Source of the DNA: Paenibacillus selenitireducens
Lineage (GTDB): Bacteria > Bacillota > Bacilli > Paenibacillales > Paenibacillaceae
Reading direction: 5' to 3'
Assembly (NCBI RefSeq): GCF_002021565.1
Contig: NZ_MSZX01000011.1
Coordinates: forward strand, 124,027 to 188,026
Length of the DNA: 64,000 nt
In this document: positions 9,113 to 18,398 of the stretch, piece after piece
Numbering within the stretch: the first letter of the stretch is position 1
Layout of the letters: each line of letters begins with the position of its first letter
Translations under genes and position numbers: made by a program
Notes under the pieces: generated by a model
Told to the model about the DNA's origin: nothing
Seen by the model: the letters and a program-made list of their open reading frames with translations, nothing else
Database searches by the model: none

Positions 9113-10696
9113 GTGAAAAAATGGGTAAGCTTGGTGCTGACTTGTGTCTTGGCTGTTGGTTTTCTTGCAGCATGTACGGGTAAAGATGAATCCGTTAAGG
9201 GGGAAGACAAGGGTAATACACCGGCGGAGGGAAAGACGGAGACTGCGAATGAGGTAACGAAGTTCTCCATTTCCCTGCGGACATTGAACTTCGGGCATGT
9301 CGAGAAATCGCCGGATATCAATGCAGATAAGTGGGTGAAGAAGCTCGAAGAACTCACAAATGCGGATTTGGATATTCGTCTGGTACCGCACAAGGAATAC
9401 GAGCAGAAGATGGCTCAAATGTTCGCCACCAATGAGATTCCTGATGTGGTTCAGGGGCAGGGGGGCGTCACAGGTAAGGAGATGGCTGGTTCCGTGGAAG
9501 CTGGCGTGTTCATGCCGCTGGATGATTTGCTGCAGCAATACGGCCCGAATCTATTGAAAAAAATCCCAAAAGATGCTTGGAATCGGATGACATATCAGGG
9601 TAAAATTTATGGTATACCCGAGTGGCTCGGGAACCCATCCCGACGGGCAACTTGGATTCGTAAAGATTTATTAGATAAAGTGGGATTGCCTGTACCGAAG
9701 ACCGTCGACGAGTATATGGATGTGTTGCGTGCATTCAAGAAATTAGGGGTAGAGAATCCGTATATGGGTCGTCAAGATTTCAAATATGCAGATACGTTCT
9801 TCGGGGCCTATGATGTGTTCCCGTACTTGAACCAATTCGAGGAAGTCGATGGCCAAGTGCAGCCGAAATTCCTGGATGCCGAGCATATGATGCAGGCCCT
9901 GACAACCTATAAGACGATGTATAACGAAGGTTTGATTCATAAAGAATTCGCGACGATCAACCCGACGACCTTCAAGAATACGATTCTGGCGGGCAAAGCG
10001 GGCATGTGGTCCATGAATGCGAACGAACTGATTCAATGGGAGACACAGCTGAAGCAGACGGTACCGGATGCGAAGCTTGAGATTATCCCGTCTCCGACAG
10101 GGCCTGATGGGAAGGGCGGTTATTATATGTATGGCGATGTAGCGCGGGCCTACTTCATTAACGCGAAATATAAGCAGCCGGAGAAAATTATCCGATTCTT
10201 CGATTGGATGCTGTCGGATGAAGCAGAGAAGTTCTTCACCTTCGGCGTCGAAGGGGAGACGTTCACGATGAACGGCGACCAGATGGATTACAAGCAGCCG
10301 ACGGATTCACAGGCCGTGGACGAGGAGCGTTACCGTCAAGCTTTCTTATGGCTTATCCAAGATACGACGTACAATAAAGGCTCACTAAGCTTAACGGAAG
10401 AAGGCAAGAATTTGATGAGCGTGTTCGATAACATTCTCGCGAATGAAGGCCGTGACGGGATTGAATTCGAACCTAGATTGGAAGCGCTTAAAAAGAACCC
10501 GGATATCACACCGTTGTCCGATACGCCTCCGTCCGTATTGATTTCACATATGGTGAAGATGGTCTATGGCCAAGAACCGATCGAAAATTGGCCGAAGGTA
10601 ATTGAAGAGTGGAAGTCTAAGGGCGGCAACGATGTTTTGAAAGAAGCAAATGAGAAGTTCCAGAAGAAAGAGGGCGTATTCCTGCCTCGCAGATAA
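9113..10696 (+). CDS. lplA: Extracellular solute-binding lipoprotein, LplA type
   Basis: This 527-residue substrate-binding protein of the ABC importer has a lipoprotein signal peptide with the lipobox LAAC, giving Cys21 as the lipidated residue. A low-complexity Lys/Glu/Thr linker follows, then a large two-lobed SBP_bac fold rich in aromatic residues for sugar stacking. The start is a GTG behind AGAGGG. It should capture oligosaccharides at the outer face of the membrane and hand them to the LplB/YtcP pair upstream. Length and order (permease, permease, binding protein) match the LplA/LplB/YtcP class. The ligand is not known; the lyase and KdgF downstream suggest a uronate-containing glycan. 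Confidence 0.92.
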   Translation: MKKWVSLVLTCVLAVGFLAACTGKDESVKGEDKGNTPAEGKTETANEVTKFSISLRTLNFGHVEKSPDINADKWVKKLEELTNADLDIRLVPHKEYEQKMAQMFATNEIPDVVQGQGGVTGKEMAGSVEAGVFMPLDDLLQQYGPNLLKKIPKDAWNRMTYQGKIYGIPEWLGNPSRRATWIRKDLLDKVGLPVPKTVDEYMDVLRAFKKLGVENPYMGRQDFKYADTFFGAYDVFPYLNQFEEVDGQVQPKFLDAEHMMQALTTYKTMYNEGLIHKEFATINPTTFKNTILAGKAGMWSMNANELIQWETQLKQTVPDAKLEIIPSPTGPDGKGGYYMYGDVARAYFINAKYKQPEKIIRFFDWMLSDEAEKFFTFGVEGETFTMNGDQMDYKQPTDSQAVDEERYRQAFLWLIQDTTYNKGSLSLTEEGKNLMSVFDNILANEGRDGIEFEPRLEALKKNPDITPLSDTPPSVLISHMVKMVYGQEPIENWPKVIEEWKSKGGNDVLKEANEKFQKKEGVFLPRR

Positions 10697-10760
10697 ATTT
10701 GAACGTTAAGTTAAGCACATCCCCTGTTGAAATATGAAATCGAGAGGAGCTGTTCCACGG

Positions 10761-11801
10761 ATGTATCGGATTCTAATCGTTGACGACGAGCCCATGATTC
10801 TTAAAGGTTTAAGGATATTCATTCAGCAATACGGCCTGAGCATCTCATCGATCCGCTTGGCGTCGAACGGTCAAGAGGCCTTGACAGCCATGGAGGAAGA
10901 GCTCCCCGATTTCGTATTCACGGATATTCGCATGCCCGTTATGGACGGTCTTGCCTTATGCGAAAAAATTGCCGAGCTGGATTCATCGATTCAGACGGTG
11001 GTCATCTCGGGATATGACGATTTTACATATGCGCAGGCATCCATGAGTTATGGGGTTAAGGAGTATTTGTTGAAGCCGGTAGGCAAACGTCAGCTGCATG
11101 AGACGCTCCATAAGCTTGTCCAGCGGGCTGAGCGAATCCAGCCGGTCGCGGCGTATTTATCGGTGGCGAAGATGGATGAGTGGTTAGTGCGGTTCGAGCA
11201 GGCGATTTATTATATGGACCATGTTCAGACATTGGAGTTGATTCAGGTTTGGGAGCAGGAAATCACTGCCTATCGCATGCAGGATCGCCAGAAGAATGAA
11301 ATGCTGGAGGAGTTCCATGGTTTACTCATGAAGAAGCTGAAGGCGCGGGATGTGAACATTGCGTTGGAGACCCGGCTGCATCTCGAAGATACGTTGACGT
11401 TCGCGGCTGCTTATCGTGTTTTTGCAAGCAGTATTCATCAGAAGCTCGACTGCCTGTATAAGAAGCGAAAAGGGAAGCCGAAGGATCCGATCGAAGAGGC
11501 GAAATTTTATATCGAGAAAAACTTGGCAAGTGAAGTATCCCTCGAGGAAGTAGCGGATCTGCTGGGGCTTCATCCGAATTATTTCAGCGTTATGTTCAAG
11601 CAAATGACCGGTGAGACGTTCGTGCAGTACCGTACGAAACGCCGTATGGAGTATGCCAAGCGCATGCTCAGCGAGGAACAGCATCGAATTACAGACATTT
11701 CTTATGCCGTAGGGTATGCCGACCATTCCAACTTTACGAAGACGTTCAAGAAATACGAGGGCATATCGCCTTCGGAATACCGTCAGAAGCTCGGGATCTA
11801 A
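10761..11801 (+). CDS. Response regulator with AraC-type DNA-binding domain, YesN type
   Basis: This 346-residue cytosolic regulator has a receiver domain with the acid pair D8-D9, phospho-acceptor D55 (in FTDIRMP) and conserved K105. A helical linker follows, then a C-terminal AraC double helix-turn-helix from about residue 243. The start was moved to the ATG giving MYRILIVDDEP, with GAGAGGAG about 10 bases upstream. It overlaps the kinase gene by one base (TAATG), so the two are a coupled pair. In this class the kinase senses a sugar or cell-surface state and the regulator switches on the adjacent transporter and enzymes, which is the likely role here. Confidence 0.92.
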   Translation: MYRILIVDDEPMILKGLRIFIQQYGLSISSIRLASNGQEALTAMEEELPDFVFTDIRMPVMDGLALCEKIAELDSSIQTVVISGYDDFTYAQASMSYGVKEYLLKPVGKRQLHETLHKLVQRAERIQPVAAYLSVAKMDEWLVRFEQAIYYMDHVQTLELIQVWEQEITAYRMQDRQKNEMLEEFHGLLMKKLKARDVNIALETRLHLEDTLTFAAAYRVFASSIHQKLDCLYKKRKGKPKDPIEEAKFYIEKNLASEVSLEEVADLLGLHPNYFSVMFKQMTGETFVQYRTKRRMEYAKRMLSEEQHRITDISYAVGYADHSNFTKTFKKYEGISPSEYRQKLGI

Positions 11802-13651
11802 TGTTCCGGCGCAGCATATCACACCGTATTTTTGGATATTTCATGATATTAATTATTATTTCGCTATCGGTGGTCGGCACCATTACGTACGTGCAATCTT
11901 CGAAGCTGCTGGATCGGCAGTTAGAACGGTATTTGTCGCAAATGATTACGCATGCTGCCTATCATACGGATCTGTATTTACAGACCTTCGATAATGCCAG
12001 CAAAACCATCTTGTCCGATCGCGACGTGCTCAAATTCGTCGAGATGGATCCAAATGACAGCTATCAATATTATGAATTGTCGCAGCGGATACAGAGCAAA
12101 GTATTCGATTCGGCTTTTATTATCTATCCGCAGATCGATTTAATTTATGTCATTAATCAAGACGGAAAAGCGATCACAACCAAAGATATCTTCCAAGAGG
12201 AGGTCAAGGACTATACCTCTTATTATCATTTGGTCGAGAAAAATTTGCCCAAAGACGGGTCCGGCGCGATCATTAATTCGGCTACGGTAGCTCCTGGCGA
12301 TGATCAGTATATTACCTTTATACGCCGGGTACGCGGGATTATCTCGCATCATCCCAGAGGGATTCTAGGCATGAAGCTGAACACCAAGGAAATCTCGAAA
12401 CTCTGGGGCCAAATGGACCTCGGAGAGAAGGGCTATTCATTCATTGTGGACAGCAAGGGGAATTTCGTAGATAAGCCTAGTGAAATTAAGACGGATGATT
12501 ATATGAATGAGGAGATTAAAGCGAAGCTGCTCTCGGGGACGCAAGATACCTTTACGGCTAAAGTAGGTGGCGAGAAACGGATGTACGTCTCCCAGTCTCT
12601 GCATGCAGCCGACTGGCATATGGTGATCTCCGTGCCAATCAAGGAGCTGCGCGAGCCCATTCTGAACATCCGATATACAACGGTAATCGCTGGAGCAGTT
12701 ACATTACTGATAGCCCTATGGATTGCCGGCAGATTCGGCAAATCTCTCGTTCAACCGCTGAAGAAGCTTGTTCGCCACATGCGCATGATGGAGAAAGGCG
12801 AATGGCAGACCATCGACGATGATGAACGACAGGATGAGTTCGGATTCCTGATTCGAAATTACAATATTATGTTGACCCGGTTAACGGAAATGATTGAGCG
12901 GGTCTATGAAGCAGAACTCAAGTCGCAGAAGACGGAGCTGAATTTGCAGAAGATTGCATTAGAGCAGCATAAAGCAGAGTTTCAAGCGCTTCAGCTGCAG
13001 ATTAACCCGCATTTTCTCTATAACACGCTGGAGACGATTAAATGCTACGCCGTTGTGCAGGATTCTGAAGAAATTATGGATATGGTCGAAGCGATGGCAG
13101 CGATGCTGCGGTATGCGATCCAGACGAATCTGCGCGAAATCACCGTCGTGAATGAGCTGAAGCATGTCTTGAATTATATGACCATACTGAAGCATCGGAC
13201 GCAGCGGGATTTCGAATTGGACGTGGATATCCCGCCGGCCCTGCTGCTTCATAAGATGGTGCGATTAACGTTGCAGCCTTTAATTGAGAACATGTTCCAG
13301 CATGCGTTTCCCGACGGCATTCAAGCGCATCATCGGATTCGTATTGTTGCATCGGTTCAAGGGGAAGGGTTTCGGATTATGGTTGAAGATAACGGCGCAG
13401 GAATGACGGAAGCGCAGCTGCAATCCGTGCGTGAGAAGCTGCAGTTGAATCAATTAGCCGAGGCGGATTCCCACACCATCTATCATAAAGGTGGGCTTGG
13501 ACTCATGAATGTGCACCGTCGGATTCAAATGGTCTACGGCGAGGTCTATGGACTCGCCATTGAGAGTATAGCTGAACAAGGTACGAGGATTACGATGTCT
13601 TTGCCGTTGGACGGCACTATTATATGCACTTATGAGGAGAGAGTAGGATGA
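11801..13651 (+). CDS. Membrane sensor histidine kinase, YesM type
   Basis: This 616-residue sensor has an N-terminal membrane anchor (about 10-32), an extracytoplasmic Cache-like sensing domain (about 35-295), a second membrane segment (about 297-318), a HAMP region and a coiled coil. The HisKA_7TM-less His_kinase domain carries INPHFLYN with phospho-accepting H404, and the HATPase domain has ENMFQHAF and the DNGAGM and GGLGL boxes. It should autophosphorylate at the membrane and pass phosphate to the AraC-type regulator upstream. The coding region overlaps both neighbours, by one base upstream and by ATGA downstream, so signalling and catabolic genes share one transcript. Confidence 0.92.
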   Translation: MFRRSISHRIFGYFMILIIISLSVVGTITYVQSSKLLDRQLERYLSQMITHAAYHTDLYLQTFDNASKTILSDRDVLKFVEMDPNDSYQYYELSQRIQSKVFDSAFIIYPQIDLIYVINQDGKAITTKDIFQEEVKDYTSYYHLVEKNLPKDGSGAIINSATVAPGDDQYITFIRRVRGIISHHPRGILGMKLNTKEISKLWGQMDLGEKGYSFIVDSKGNFVDKPSEIKTDDYMNEEIKAKLLSGTQDTFTAKVGGEKRMYVSQSLHAADWHMVISVPIKELREPILNIRYTTVIAGAVTLLIALWIAGRFGKSLVQPLKKLVRHMRMMEKGEWQTIDDDERQDEFGFLIRNYNIMLTRLTEMIERVYEAELKSQKTELNLQKIALEQHKAEFQALQLQINPHFLYNTLETIKCYAVVQDSEEIMDMVEAMAAMLRYAIQTNLREITVVNELKHVLNYMTILKHRTQRDFELDVDIPPALLLHKMVRLTLQPLIENMFQHAFPDGIQAHHRIRIVASVQGEGFRIMVEDNGAGMTEAQLQSVREKLQLNQLAEADSHTIYHKGGLGLMNVHRRIQMVYGEVYGLAIESIAEQGTRITMSLPLDGTIICTYEERVG

Positions 13652-14415
13652 CGATAGATCTTCATGGCAAAATCGCGCTTGTAACCGGTTCGAGCTCAGG
13701 CATTGGCCGAGATATTGCAAAGACTCTTGCATCTGCCGGTGCGCAGGTAGCTGTTCATTTTCGGAGTAAGAGAGAACAAGCGGAAGCGGTGGTTCAGGAA
13801 ATTACGGATGCAGGGGGAAAGGCTGCGGCTTTCTATGCCGATGTCACGCATGTGGATGAGATGGCGGCGATGGTGGAGTCGATTGAAGCAACCTTCGGGG
13901 GGAGCATCGGGATTCTGGTGAACAATGCGGGGAACTTGGTGAAGCGGGTACAGAACGAGGACATGAGCGAAGAGCACTACAACCAAGTCATGGACGTGAA
14001 TTTGAAGTCATGCGTCTTTCTCAGCAAATTAGTTATTCCAGGCATGAGGCGTCAAGGTTCGGGTAAAATCATTCAGTTGACGTCCGTGGCGGCACATGAC
14101 GGAGGCGGGCCCGGGGCATCGATCTATGCGGCCAGCAAAGCTGCTGTTATCTCGTATTCCAAGGGATTAGCGAAGGAACTTGCGCCCGATCACGTAAATG
14201 TAAATTGTATATCGCCCGGCTTTATCGGACAGACCGCATTTCATGACACCTTTACGTCAAATGAGGGGCGTACAGCAACAGTCGCAAGAATTCCGTTGGG
14301 GAGAGAAGGAACGCCGCAGGATGTCGCGGATACGGCATTATATTTGGCATCCTCTCTATCTAATTATGTGACTGGAGAGACCATTGAAGTGAACGGCGGA
14401 TTATTCATGCGATAA
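13648..14415 (+). CDS. SDR-family NAD(P)-dependent oxidoreductase
   Basis: This 255-residue short-chain dehydrogenase has TGSSSGIG at residues 13-20 (cofactor binding), NNAG at 92-95, an active-site Ser in the LTSVAA strand and YxxxK at Y160/K164. It overlaps the kinase gene by four bases. Between a sensor pair and a lyase/KdgF pair, the likely substrate is the open-chain keto-uronate produced by KdgF, or its deoxy-keto isomer. This would match DEH reductases of alginate pathways or KduD of pectin pathways. FabG-like sequence alone would allow other substrates, so the substrate is inference from context. Confidence 0.85.
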   Translation: MTIDLHGKIALVTGSSSGIGRDIAKTLASAGAQVAVHFRSKREQAEAVVQEITDAGGKAAAFYADVTHVDEMAAMVESIEATFGGSIGILVNNAGNLVKRVQNEDMSEEHYNQVMDVNLKSCVFLSKLVIPGMRRQGSGKIIQLTSVAAHDGGGPGASIYAASKAAVISYSKGLAKELAPDHVNVNCISPGFIGQTAFHDTFTSNEGRTATVARIPLGREGTPQDVADTALYLASSLSNYVTGETIEVNGGLFMR

Positions 14416-14458
14416 GTTGGATGAAAAAGAAGGATGAAGAAGATGGAGGAGACGGCAC

Positions 14459-16774
14459 ATGAATACATTGAACGCATTGTATCAACCTTTAAGCGGCGAT
14501 TTAACCGTTCAGTATGAGCCCTGTGAGTCTACGAAATGGATCGAGAATCCTCCGCGGTTCACCTGGATTCCTGCACGGTTGGAGGAAGACAGGTACATGC
14601 TGGAAGTATCTATAACGAAGGAGTTTCGAGCAGAGGAGACGCATCGGTTCGGTCCCATTCCTTATAACTTCTTTACTCCGGATCAACCGCTAGCTACGGG
14701 CACGTACTACTGGCGATATGCCTTGGTGGATGGAGAGCGGGCAGACATGAAGCAATCGGAATGGAGCCATATCCGCGAGTTCCATGTTCCGGAAGGACTG
14801 CCGCGAACCCCGCTTGCAACGAGGGCAGAACGATATGAGAAGGTGCAGGATGGACATCCGCGCATCTGGTTGCAGCCGGATGAACTTGCAGCATTCCGCG
14901 GGAAGATTCAAGCGGACCCTGAAGCAACCGGATGGGGAGCTTTCTATGAACGCTCTGTCATCCCATGGGTAACACGTGAACTCATCCCTGAGCCTGCACC
15001 TTATCCCAATAATCAGCGCAAGGCTTCCTTATGGCGCGAGAGCTACATTCATTGTCAGGAAGTGTTCTACGCCATTCGACATTTGAGTATTGCCGGGACC
15101 GTACTGCAGGATCCTGCTTTGCTTGCGAGAGCGAAGGAATGGTTGATGCATGCGGCTTCATGGGATACGGAAGGAACAACAAGCCGGGATTATAACGATG
15201 AAGCCGCGTTCCGAATCGCTAGTGCGCTCGCTTGGGGGTATGATTGGCTCCATGACGAGCTGACGGCCGATGAACGAGCTGACGTACGCAGGAAGCTGTT
15301 TCGAAGAACAGAGCAGGTAGCTATGCATGTGATGGAACGCTCGAAAATTCATCATGTTCCTTTCGATAGCCATGCCGTTCGCTCCTTGTCTTCGGTGCTT
15401 GTGCCTTGCTGCATCGCGTTATTTGATGAAGAGCCAAGAGCTAGAGCTTGGCTGGATTATACCGTGGAGTATTATTACACCCTGTTTTCGCCTTGGGGCG
15501 GGGAAGACGGAGGTTGGGCTGAAGGTCCTCACTACTGGACGACTGGAATGGCTTATTTGACGGAAGCGTTGGATTTATTGAACAAGTTCGCTCATTTGAA
15601 TGTGTTCGTGCGACCCTTCTTCCAACATACGGGAGACTTCCCGCTCTACTGCTACAGTCCAACCACCTCGACCCGAACCACGTTTGGGGATAATTCTTCC
15701 CTTGGGGACGAGATCATCAAGAAGGTGGGGTATAACATTCGGCAATTCGCGGGTGTAACAGGTAACGGCTGGTATCAGTGGTACTACGAGCAATTGAAGG
15801 ATAAGCATCCGGAAGCCGACAGCATGTTCTACAATTACGGATGGTGGGATTTCACCTTTGATGAGCTGCTTTATCGCCATAATTATCCGCTAGTGACAGC
15901 AGTAGAGCCTACGGGAATCTCACCTGTCAAATGGTTCCGGGATATCGGTTGGGTGGCGATGCACCACCGCATGTATGATCCGCAGGAACAGATTTCGCTG
16001 CTAACGAAGTGCAGCAAGTACGGATCTGTCAGTCATAGCCACGGGGATCAAGGAGCGTTCATGCTCCATGCATTCGGGGAGCCGCTGGCGATCGAGAGCG
16101 GCTATTACATTGCGTTCAATAGTACGATGCACGTGAACTGGCGCAGACAGACCAAGTCCAAGAATGCGATCCTGATCGATGGCAAAGGACAGTTCGCAGA
16201 GATGAACAAGGTGCTGAACATCGCAGCGAAGGGCGAAGTCGAGGAGGTTCAGCAGCACCGTCAATATTCGTATGTGCGTATGAATCCGACGCCGGCATAT
16301 CGCGAATTCGTACCGTATTTGAAGCGTTATACACGCGAGATTTATTTTGTACAGAATTCGTATTTCGTCATCGTTGATGCGGTTGATTTAGAGCAGCCAG
16401 GCCAAGTGCAGTGGCTGTTCCATACGCTGCATGAGATGGAATTGAAGGGGCAATCCTTCCATGTAAACGGCGAGCATGCAGGGATGGAGGGACGTTTTAT
16501 CTTCAGTTCATCAGGCGATCTGGCGCTGATGCAGACGAATGAATTCGAAGGCGTAGACCCGGATGAGATTCGGGGACTGGATAAGCATTGGCATTTGACA
16601 GCAACGGCTCCCGTCGCTTCTTCCCATCGGATCGCAACGCTGCTTCTTCCAAAACGACATACAGAGCGCGGGAAATACGTATCTTATTTTATGGATGATC
16701 AAGGGTTTAGCTATAATTTATATTTTACGGATAACGGACAGACACAGAAAATTGAAATTGCCAAGGCTTTTTAG
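14459..16774 (+). CDS. Heparinase II/III-like polysaccharide lyase with DUF4962-type N-terminus
   Basis: This 771-residue protein has no signal peptide, so it should act in the cytosol on imported oligosaccharides. The N-terminal ~110 residues are a beta-sandwich, followed by an (alpha/alpha) toroid with the conserved blocks HHVPFDSHAVRS and GGWAEGPHYW, which supply the likely catalytic His and Tyr. The C-terminal beta-sheet domain carries SHSHGDQGAFMLHAFGEPL, the metal/His signature of the Hepar_II_III family. Length and domain order match exolytic PL15/PL21-type lyases of about 770 residues. Such enzymes split uronate-containing oligomers by beta-elimination, releasing 4,5-unsaturated uronate, the substrate of the next gene product. 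Alginate or glycosaminoglycan-like substrates are both possible. Confidence 0.85.
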   Translation: MNTLNALYQPLSGDLTVQYEPCESTKWIENPPRFTWIPARLEEDRYMLEVSITKEFRAEETHRFGPIPYNFFTPDQPLATGTYYWRYALVDGERADMKQSEWSHIREFHVPEGLPRTPLATRAERYEKVQDGHPRIWLQPDELAAFRGKIQADPEATGWGAFYERSVIPWVTRELIPEPAPYPNNQRKASLWRESYIHCQEVFYAIRHLSIAGTVLQDPALLARAKEWLMHAASWDTEGTTSRDYNDEAAFRIASALAWGYDWLHDELTADERADVRRKLFRRTEQVAMHVMERSKIHHVPFDSHAVRSLSSVLVPCCIALFDEEPRARAWLDYTVEYYYTLFSPWGGEDGGWAEGPHYWTTGMAYLTEALDLLNKFAHLNVFVRPFFQHTGDFPLYCYSPTTSTRTTFGDNSSLGDEIIKKVGYNIRQFAGVTGNGWYQWYYEQLKDKHPEADSMFYNYGWWDFTFDELLYRHNYPLVTAVEPTGISPVKWFRDIGWVAMHHRMYDPQEQISLLTKCSKYGSVSHSHGDQGAFMLHAFGEPLAIESGYYIAFNSTMHVNWRRQTKSKNAILIDGKGQFAEMNKVLNIAAKGEVEEVQQHRQYSYVRMNPTPAYREFVPYLKRYTREIYFVQNSYFVIVDAVDLEQPGQVQWLFHTLHEMELKGQSFHVNGEHAGMEGRFIFSSSGDLALMQTNEFEGVDPDEIRGLDKHWHLTATAPVASSHRIATLLLPKRHTERGKYVSYFMDDQGFSYNLYFTDNGQTQKIEIAKAF

Positions 16775-16790
16775 AGGAGGAATTGATCGC

Positions 16791-17108
16791 ATGAGCAATA
16801 TCGGAGTCTGGGAACCTGCGGAGCCGGGCGTAACCCGCAAGATTATGACGCCAGGTGCGTCGCTAATGATGATGGAAGTACATTTCGAAGAAGGTGCGGA
16901 AGGGTATGAGCATGCGCATCCTCATGAGCAAATGTCATATTGCTTGAAAGGTCAAATCGAGTTTACGATCAACGGGCACAAGAGCATCATTGCCGCAGGG
17001 GAGCATATCGTCATCCCGATGGGTGCGAAGCATGGGGCAAGGGCTTTGGAGCCATCCGCGCTGCTGGATTGTTTTACACCGCTTCGGGCGGATTTAATTA
17101 AATACTAA
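16791..17108 (+). CDS. kdgF: KdgF-type cupin, unsaturated uronate ring-opening protein
   Basis: This 105-residue single-domain cupin starts at the ATG 16 bases after the lyase stop, behind GAGGAGG. The metal site is visible as H41, H43, Q47 (in HAHPHEQ) and H81. The C-terminal D93-x-F95-x3-R99 pattern in DCFTPLR matches the substrate-binding signature known for KdgF. KdgF converts 4,5-unsaturated monouronates, the products of polysaccharide lyases, to the linear keto form. Its place directly behind a lyase and in one transcript with an SDR dehydrogenase is the strongest clue that the locus degrades a uronate polymer. A terminator closes the operon. Confidence 0.88.
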   Translation: MSNIGVWEPAEPGVTRKIMTPGASLMMMEVHFEEGAEGYEHAHPHEQMSYCLKGQIEFTINGHKSIIAAGEHIVIPMGAKHGARALEPSALLDCFTPLRADLIKY

Positions 17109-17110
17109 AT

Positions 17111-17154
17111 AAAAAACTCTCCTACTATGATACATTAGTATGGAGAGTTTTTTT
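17111..17154 (+). terminator. Terminator of the uronate-catabolic operon
   Basis: AAAAAACTCTCC and the inner TACTA pair with TAGTA and GGAGAGTTTTTTT, two bases after the KdgF stop codon. The stem is strong and ends in seven T residues. Confidence 0.88.
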
Positions 17155-17199
17155 GGTTATATAAGGAAGTGCAAATCGGAATAGAAAGGTGGAATTTGA

Positions 17200-18339
17200 T
17201 TGGGAGAAATTCGTTTTGTGGACCGTGAACATATCGAGGAAGCTGCCGTGCTTGCCGATTCTATCTTCCGTAAAGAGGGACAGCCTTCCATGGCCGAAGA
17301 GTTTCCTGCCATTTTCTCAGGTCATTATGAATGTTCTGTCGGTTATTATGCAGAGGGTAAGCTGGTGTCGTTCATAGGCGTCGTACCAAGTCTTATCCAG
17401 GTAGGGAGTGCAACCTTGCCGCTCTTCTCTATTGGGTCGGTCTGCACGCATCCGGATCACCAAGGCAAGGGATATGCAGGCGCACTGTTGCAACGCGTGT
17501 TCGAACATATCGAAGCTTCCGGGGGATCGCTCCTGTATGTATCTGGCGATCGGAGCTTGTACATACGCAATGGATGTGCGCATTTCGGTTCGTTCCGCAG
17601 CTATGCGTTTACGCCGGAAGTGATGCAATCTCTGACGTGTGAGGATGCCCGGATCACGATTCGTGAGGCGGCGGAGAGCGATCGGTTCCGATTGCAGGCA
17701 TGGTCCGACAGCAACGAGGTGCGATATCAGCGCAGTTTGTACGAGACATCGGTTCTGGTTCGCGCATCAGCGTTAGCAAGCCTAAGCTTGCTGGAGCAGA
17801 AGGTTTATATCGTCGAATCGGAGCGTCAACCCGTTGCCTACTTTATCTTGGGTGTGCCATCGGAGCTTGGTTCCAAGGAGAATCCATTTGTTATCGAGTA
17901 TGGGGGAACGGTGAACGCGATGGTTCAAGGATTGGCAATCGCTTTCCATCGCCATAAGTTATCGACGCTTCGCATGCATGTATCTTGGCATGAGACCGAT
18001 TTGTTTGAGGTCTTGCGGGAAGTTCCATCTACCGAGAGTCAGAATGAAGGGACGATTAAAATCGTCAATCCAGCGCGCCTGTGGGAACAGCTCACCCCGT
18101 ATCTACTAGCGAAGGATGATGCTGCAGCCCGGCAAGTACATATTCGGAATGTTGACGGGCAAGCAGGGGCAGCTGACGTGCTAATGAACGGGAAGCTCCT
18201 TCGTCTTGATTCGCAGGCGTTGATTTCGCTCTTGTTCAATGCGGAGCCGAAGCTTTCCGAAGAGATTCTTGAACACTCCGAATACCGTGCGTTATTCCCC
18301 ATCCCGTTGCCGTATGCGGGAGGACTCCATTTCATCTAA
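17200..18339 (+). CDS. GNAT-family N-acetyltransferase
   Basis: This 379-residue protein has a GNAT domain in the first ~150 residues, with the acetyl-CoA binding motif SVCTHPDHQGKGYAGALL. The middle looks like a second, diverged GNAT-type domain. The last ~90 residues resemble the SCP2-like tail of Eis-type acyltransferases. The start is TTG behind AAAGGTGG. The substrate is unknown. It stands alone between two terminators, so it is probably a single-gene transcript. The GNAT call is firm; the Eis-like architecture is suggested by length and the C-terminal pattern only. Confidence 0.85.
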   Translation: MGEIRFVDREHIEEAAVLADSIFRKEGQPSMAEEFPAIFSGHYECSVGYYAEGKLVSFIGVVPSLIQVGSATLPLFSIGSVCTHPDHQGKGYAGALLQRVFEHIEASGGSLLYVSGDRSLYIRNGCAHFGSFRSYAFTPEVMQSLTCEDARITIREAAESDRFRLQAWSDSNEVRYQRSLYETSVLVRASALASLSLLEQKVYIVESERQPVAYFILGVPSELGSKENPFVIEYGGTVNAMVQGLAIAFHRHKLSTLRMHVSWHETDLFEVLREVPSTESQNEGTIKIVNPARLWEQLTPYLLAKDDAAARQVHIRNVDGQAGAADVLMNGKLLRLDSQALISLLFNAEPKLSEEILEHSEYRALFPIPLPYAGGLHFI

Positions 18340-18346
18340 ACTGGCA

Positions 18347-18385
18347 AAAGCCGTTAAACCCAAAGAGGTTTAACGGCTTTTTTTT
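18347..18385 (+). terminator. Terminator after the acetyltransferase gene
   Basis: A 14-bp perfect stem (AAAGCCGTTAAACC / GGTTTAACGGCTTT) with a six-base loop and eight T residues. It lies between convergent genes and could slow transcription from both sides. Confidence 0.88.
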
Positions 18386-18398
18386 ATCCAACAAAACC

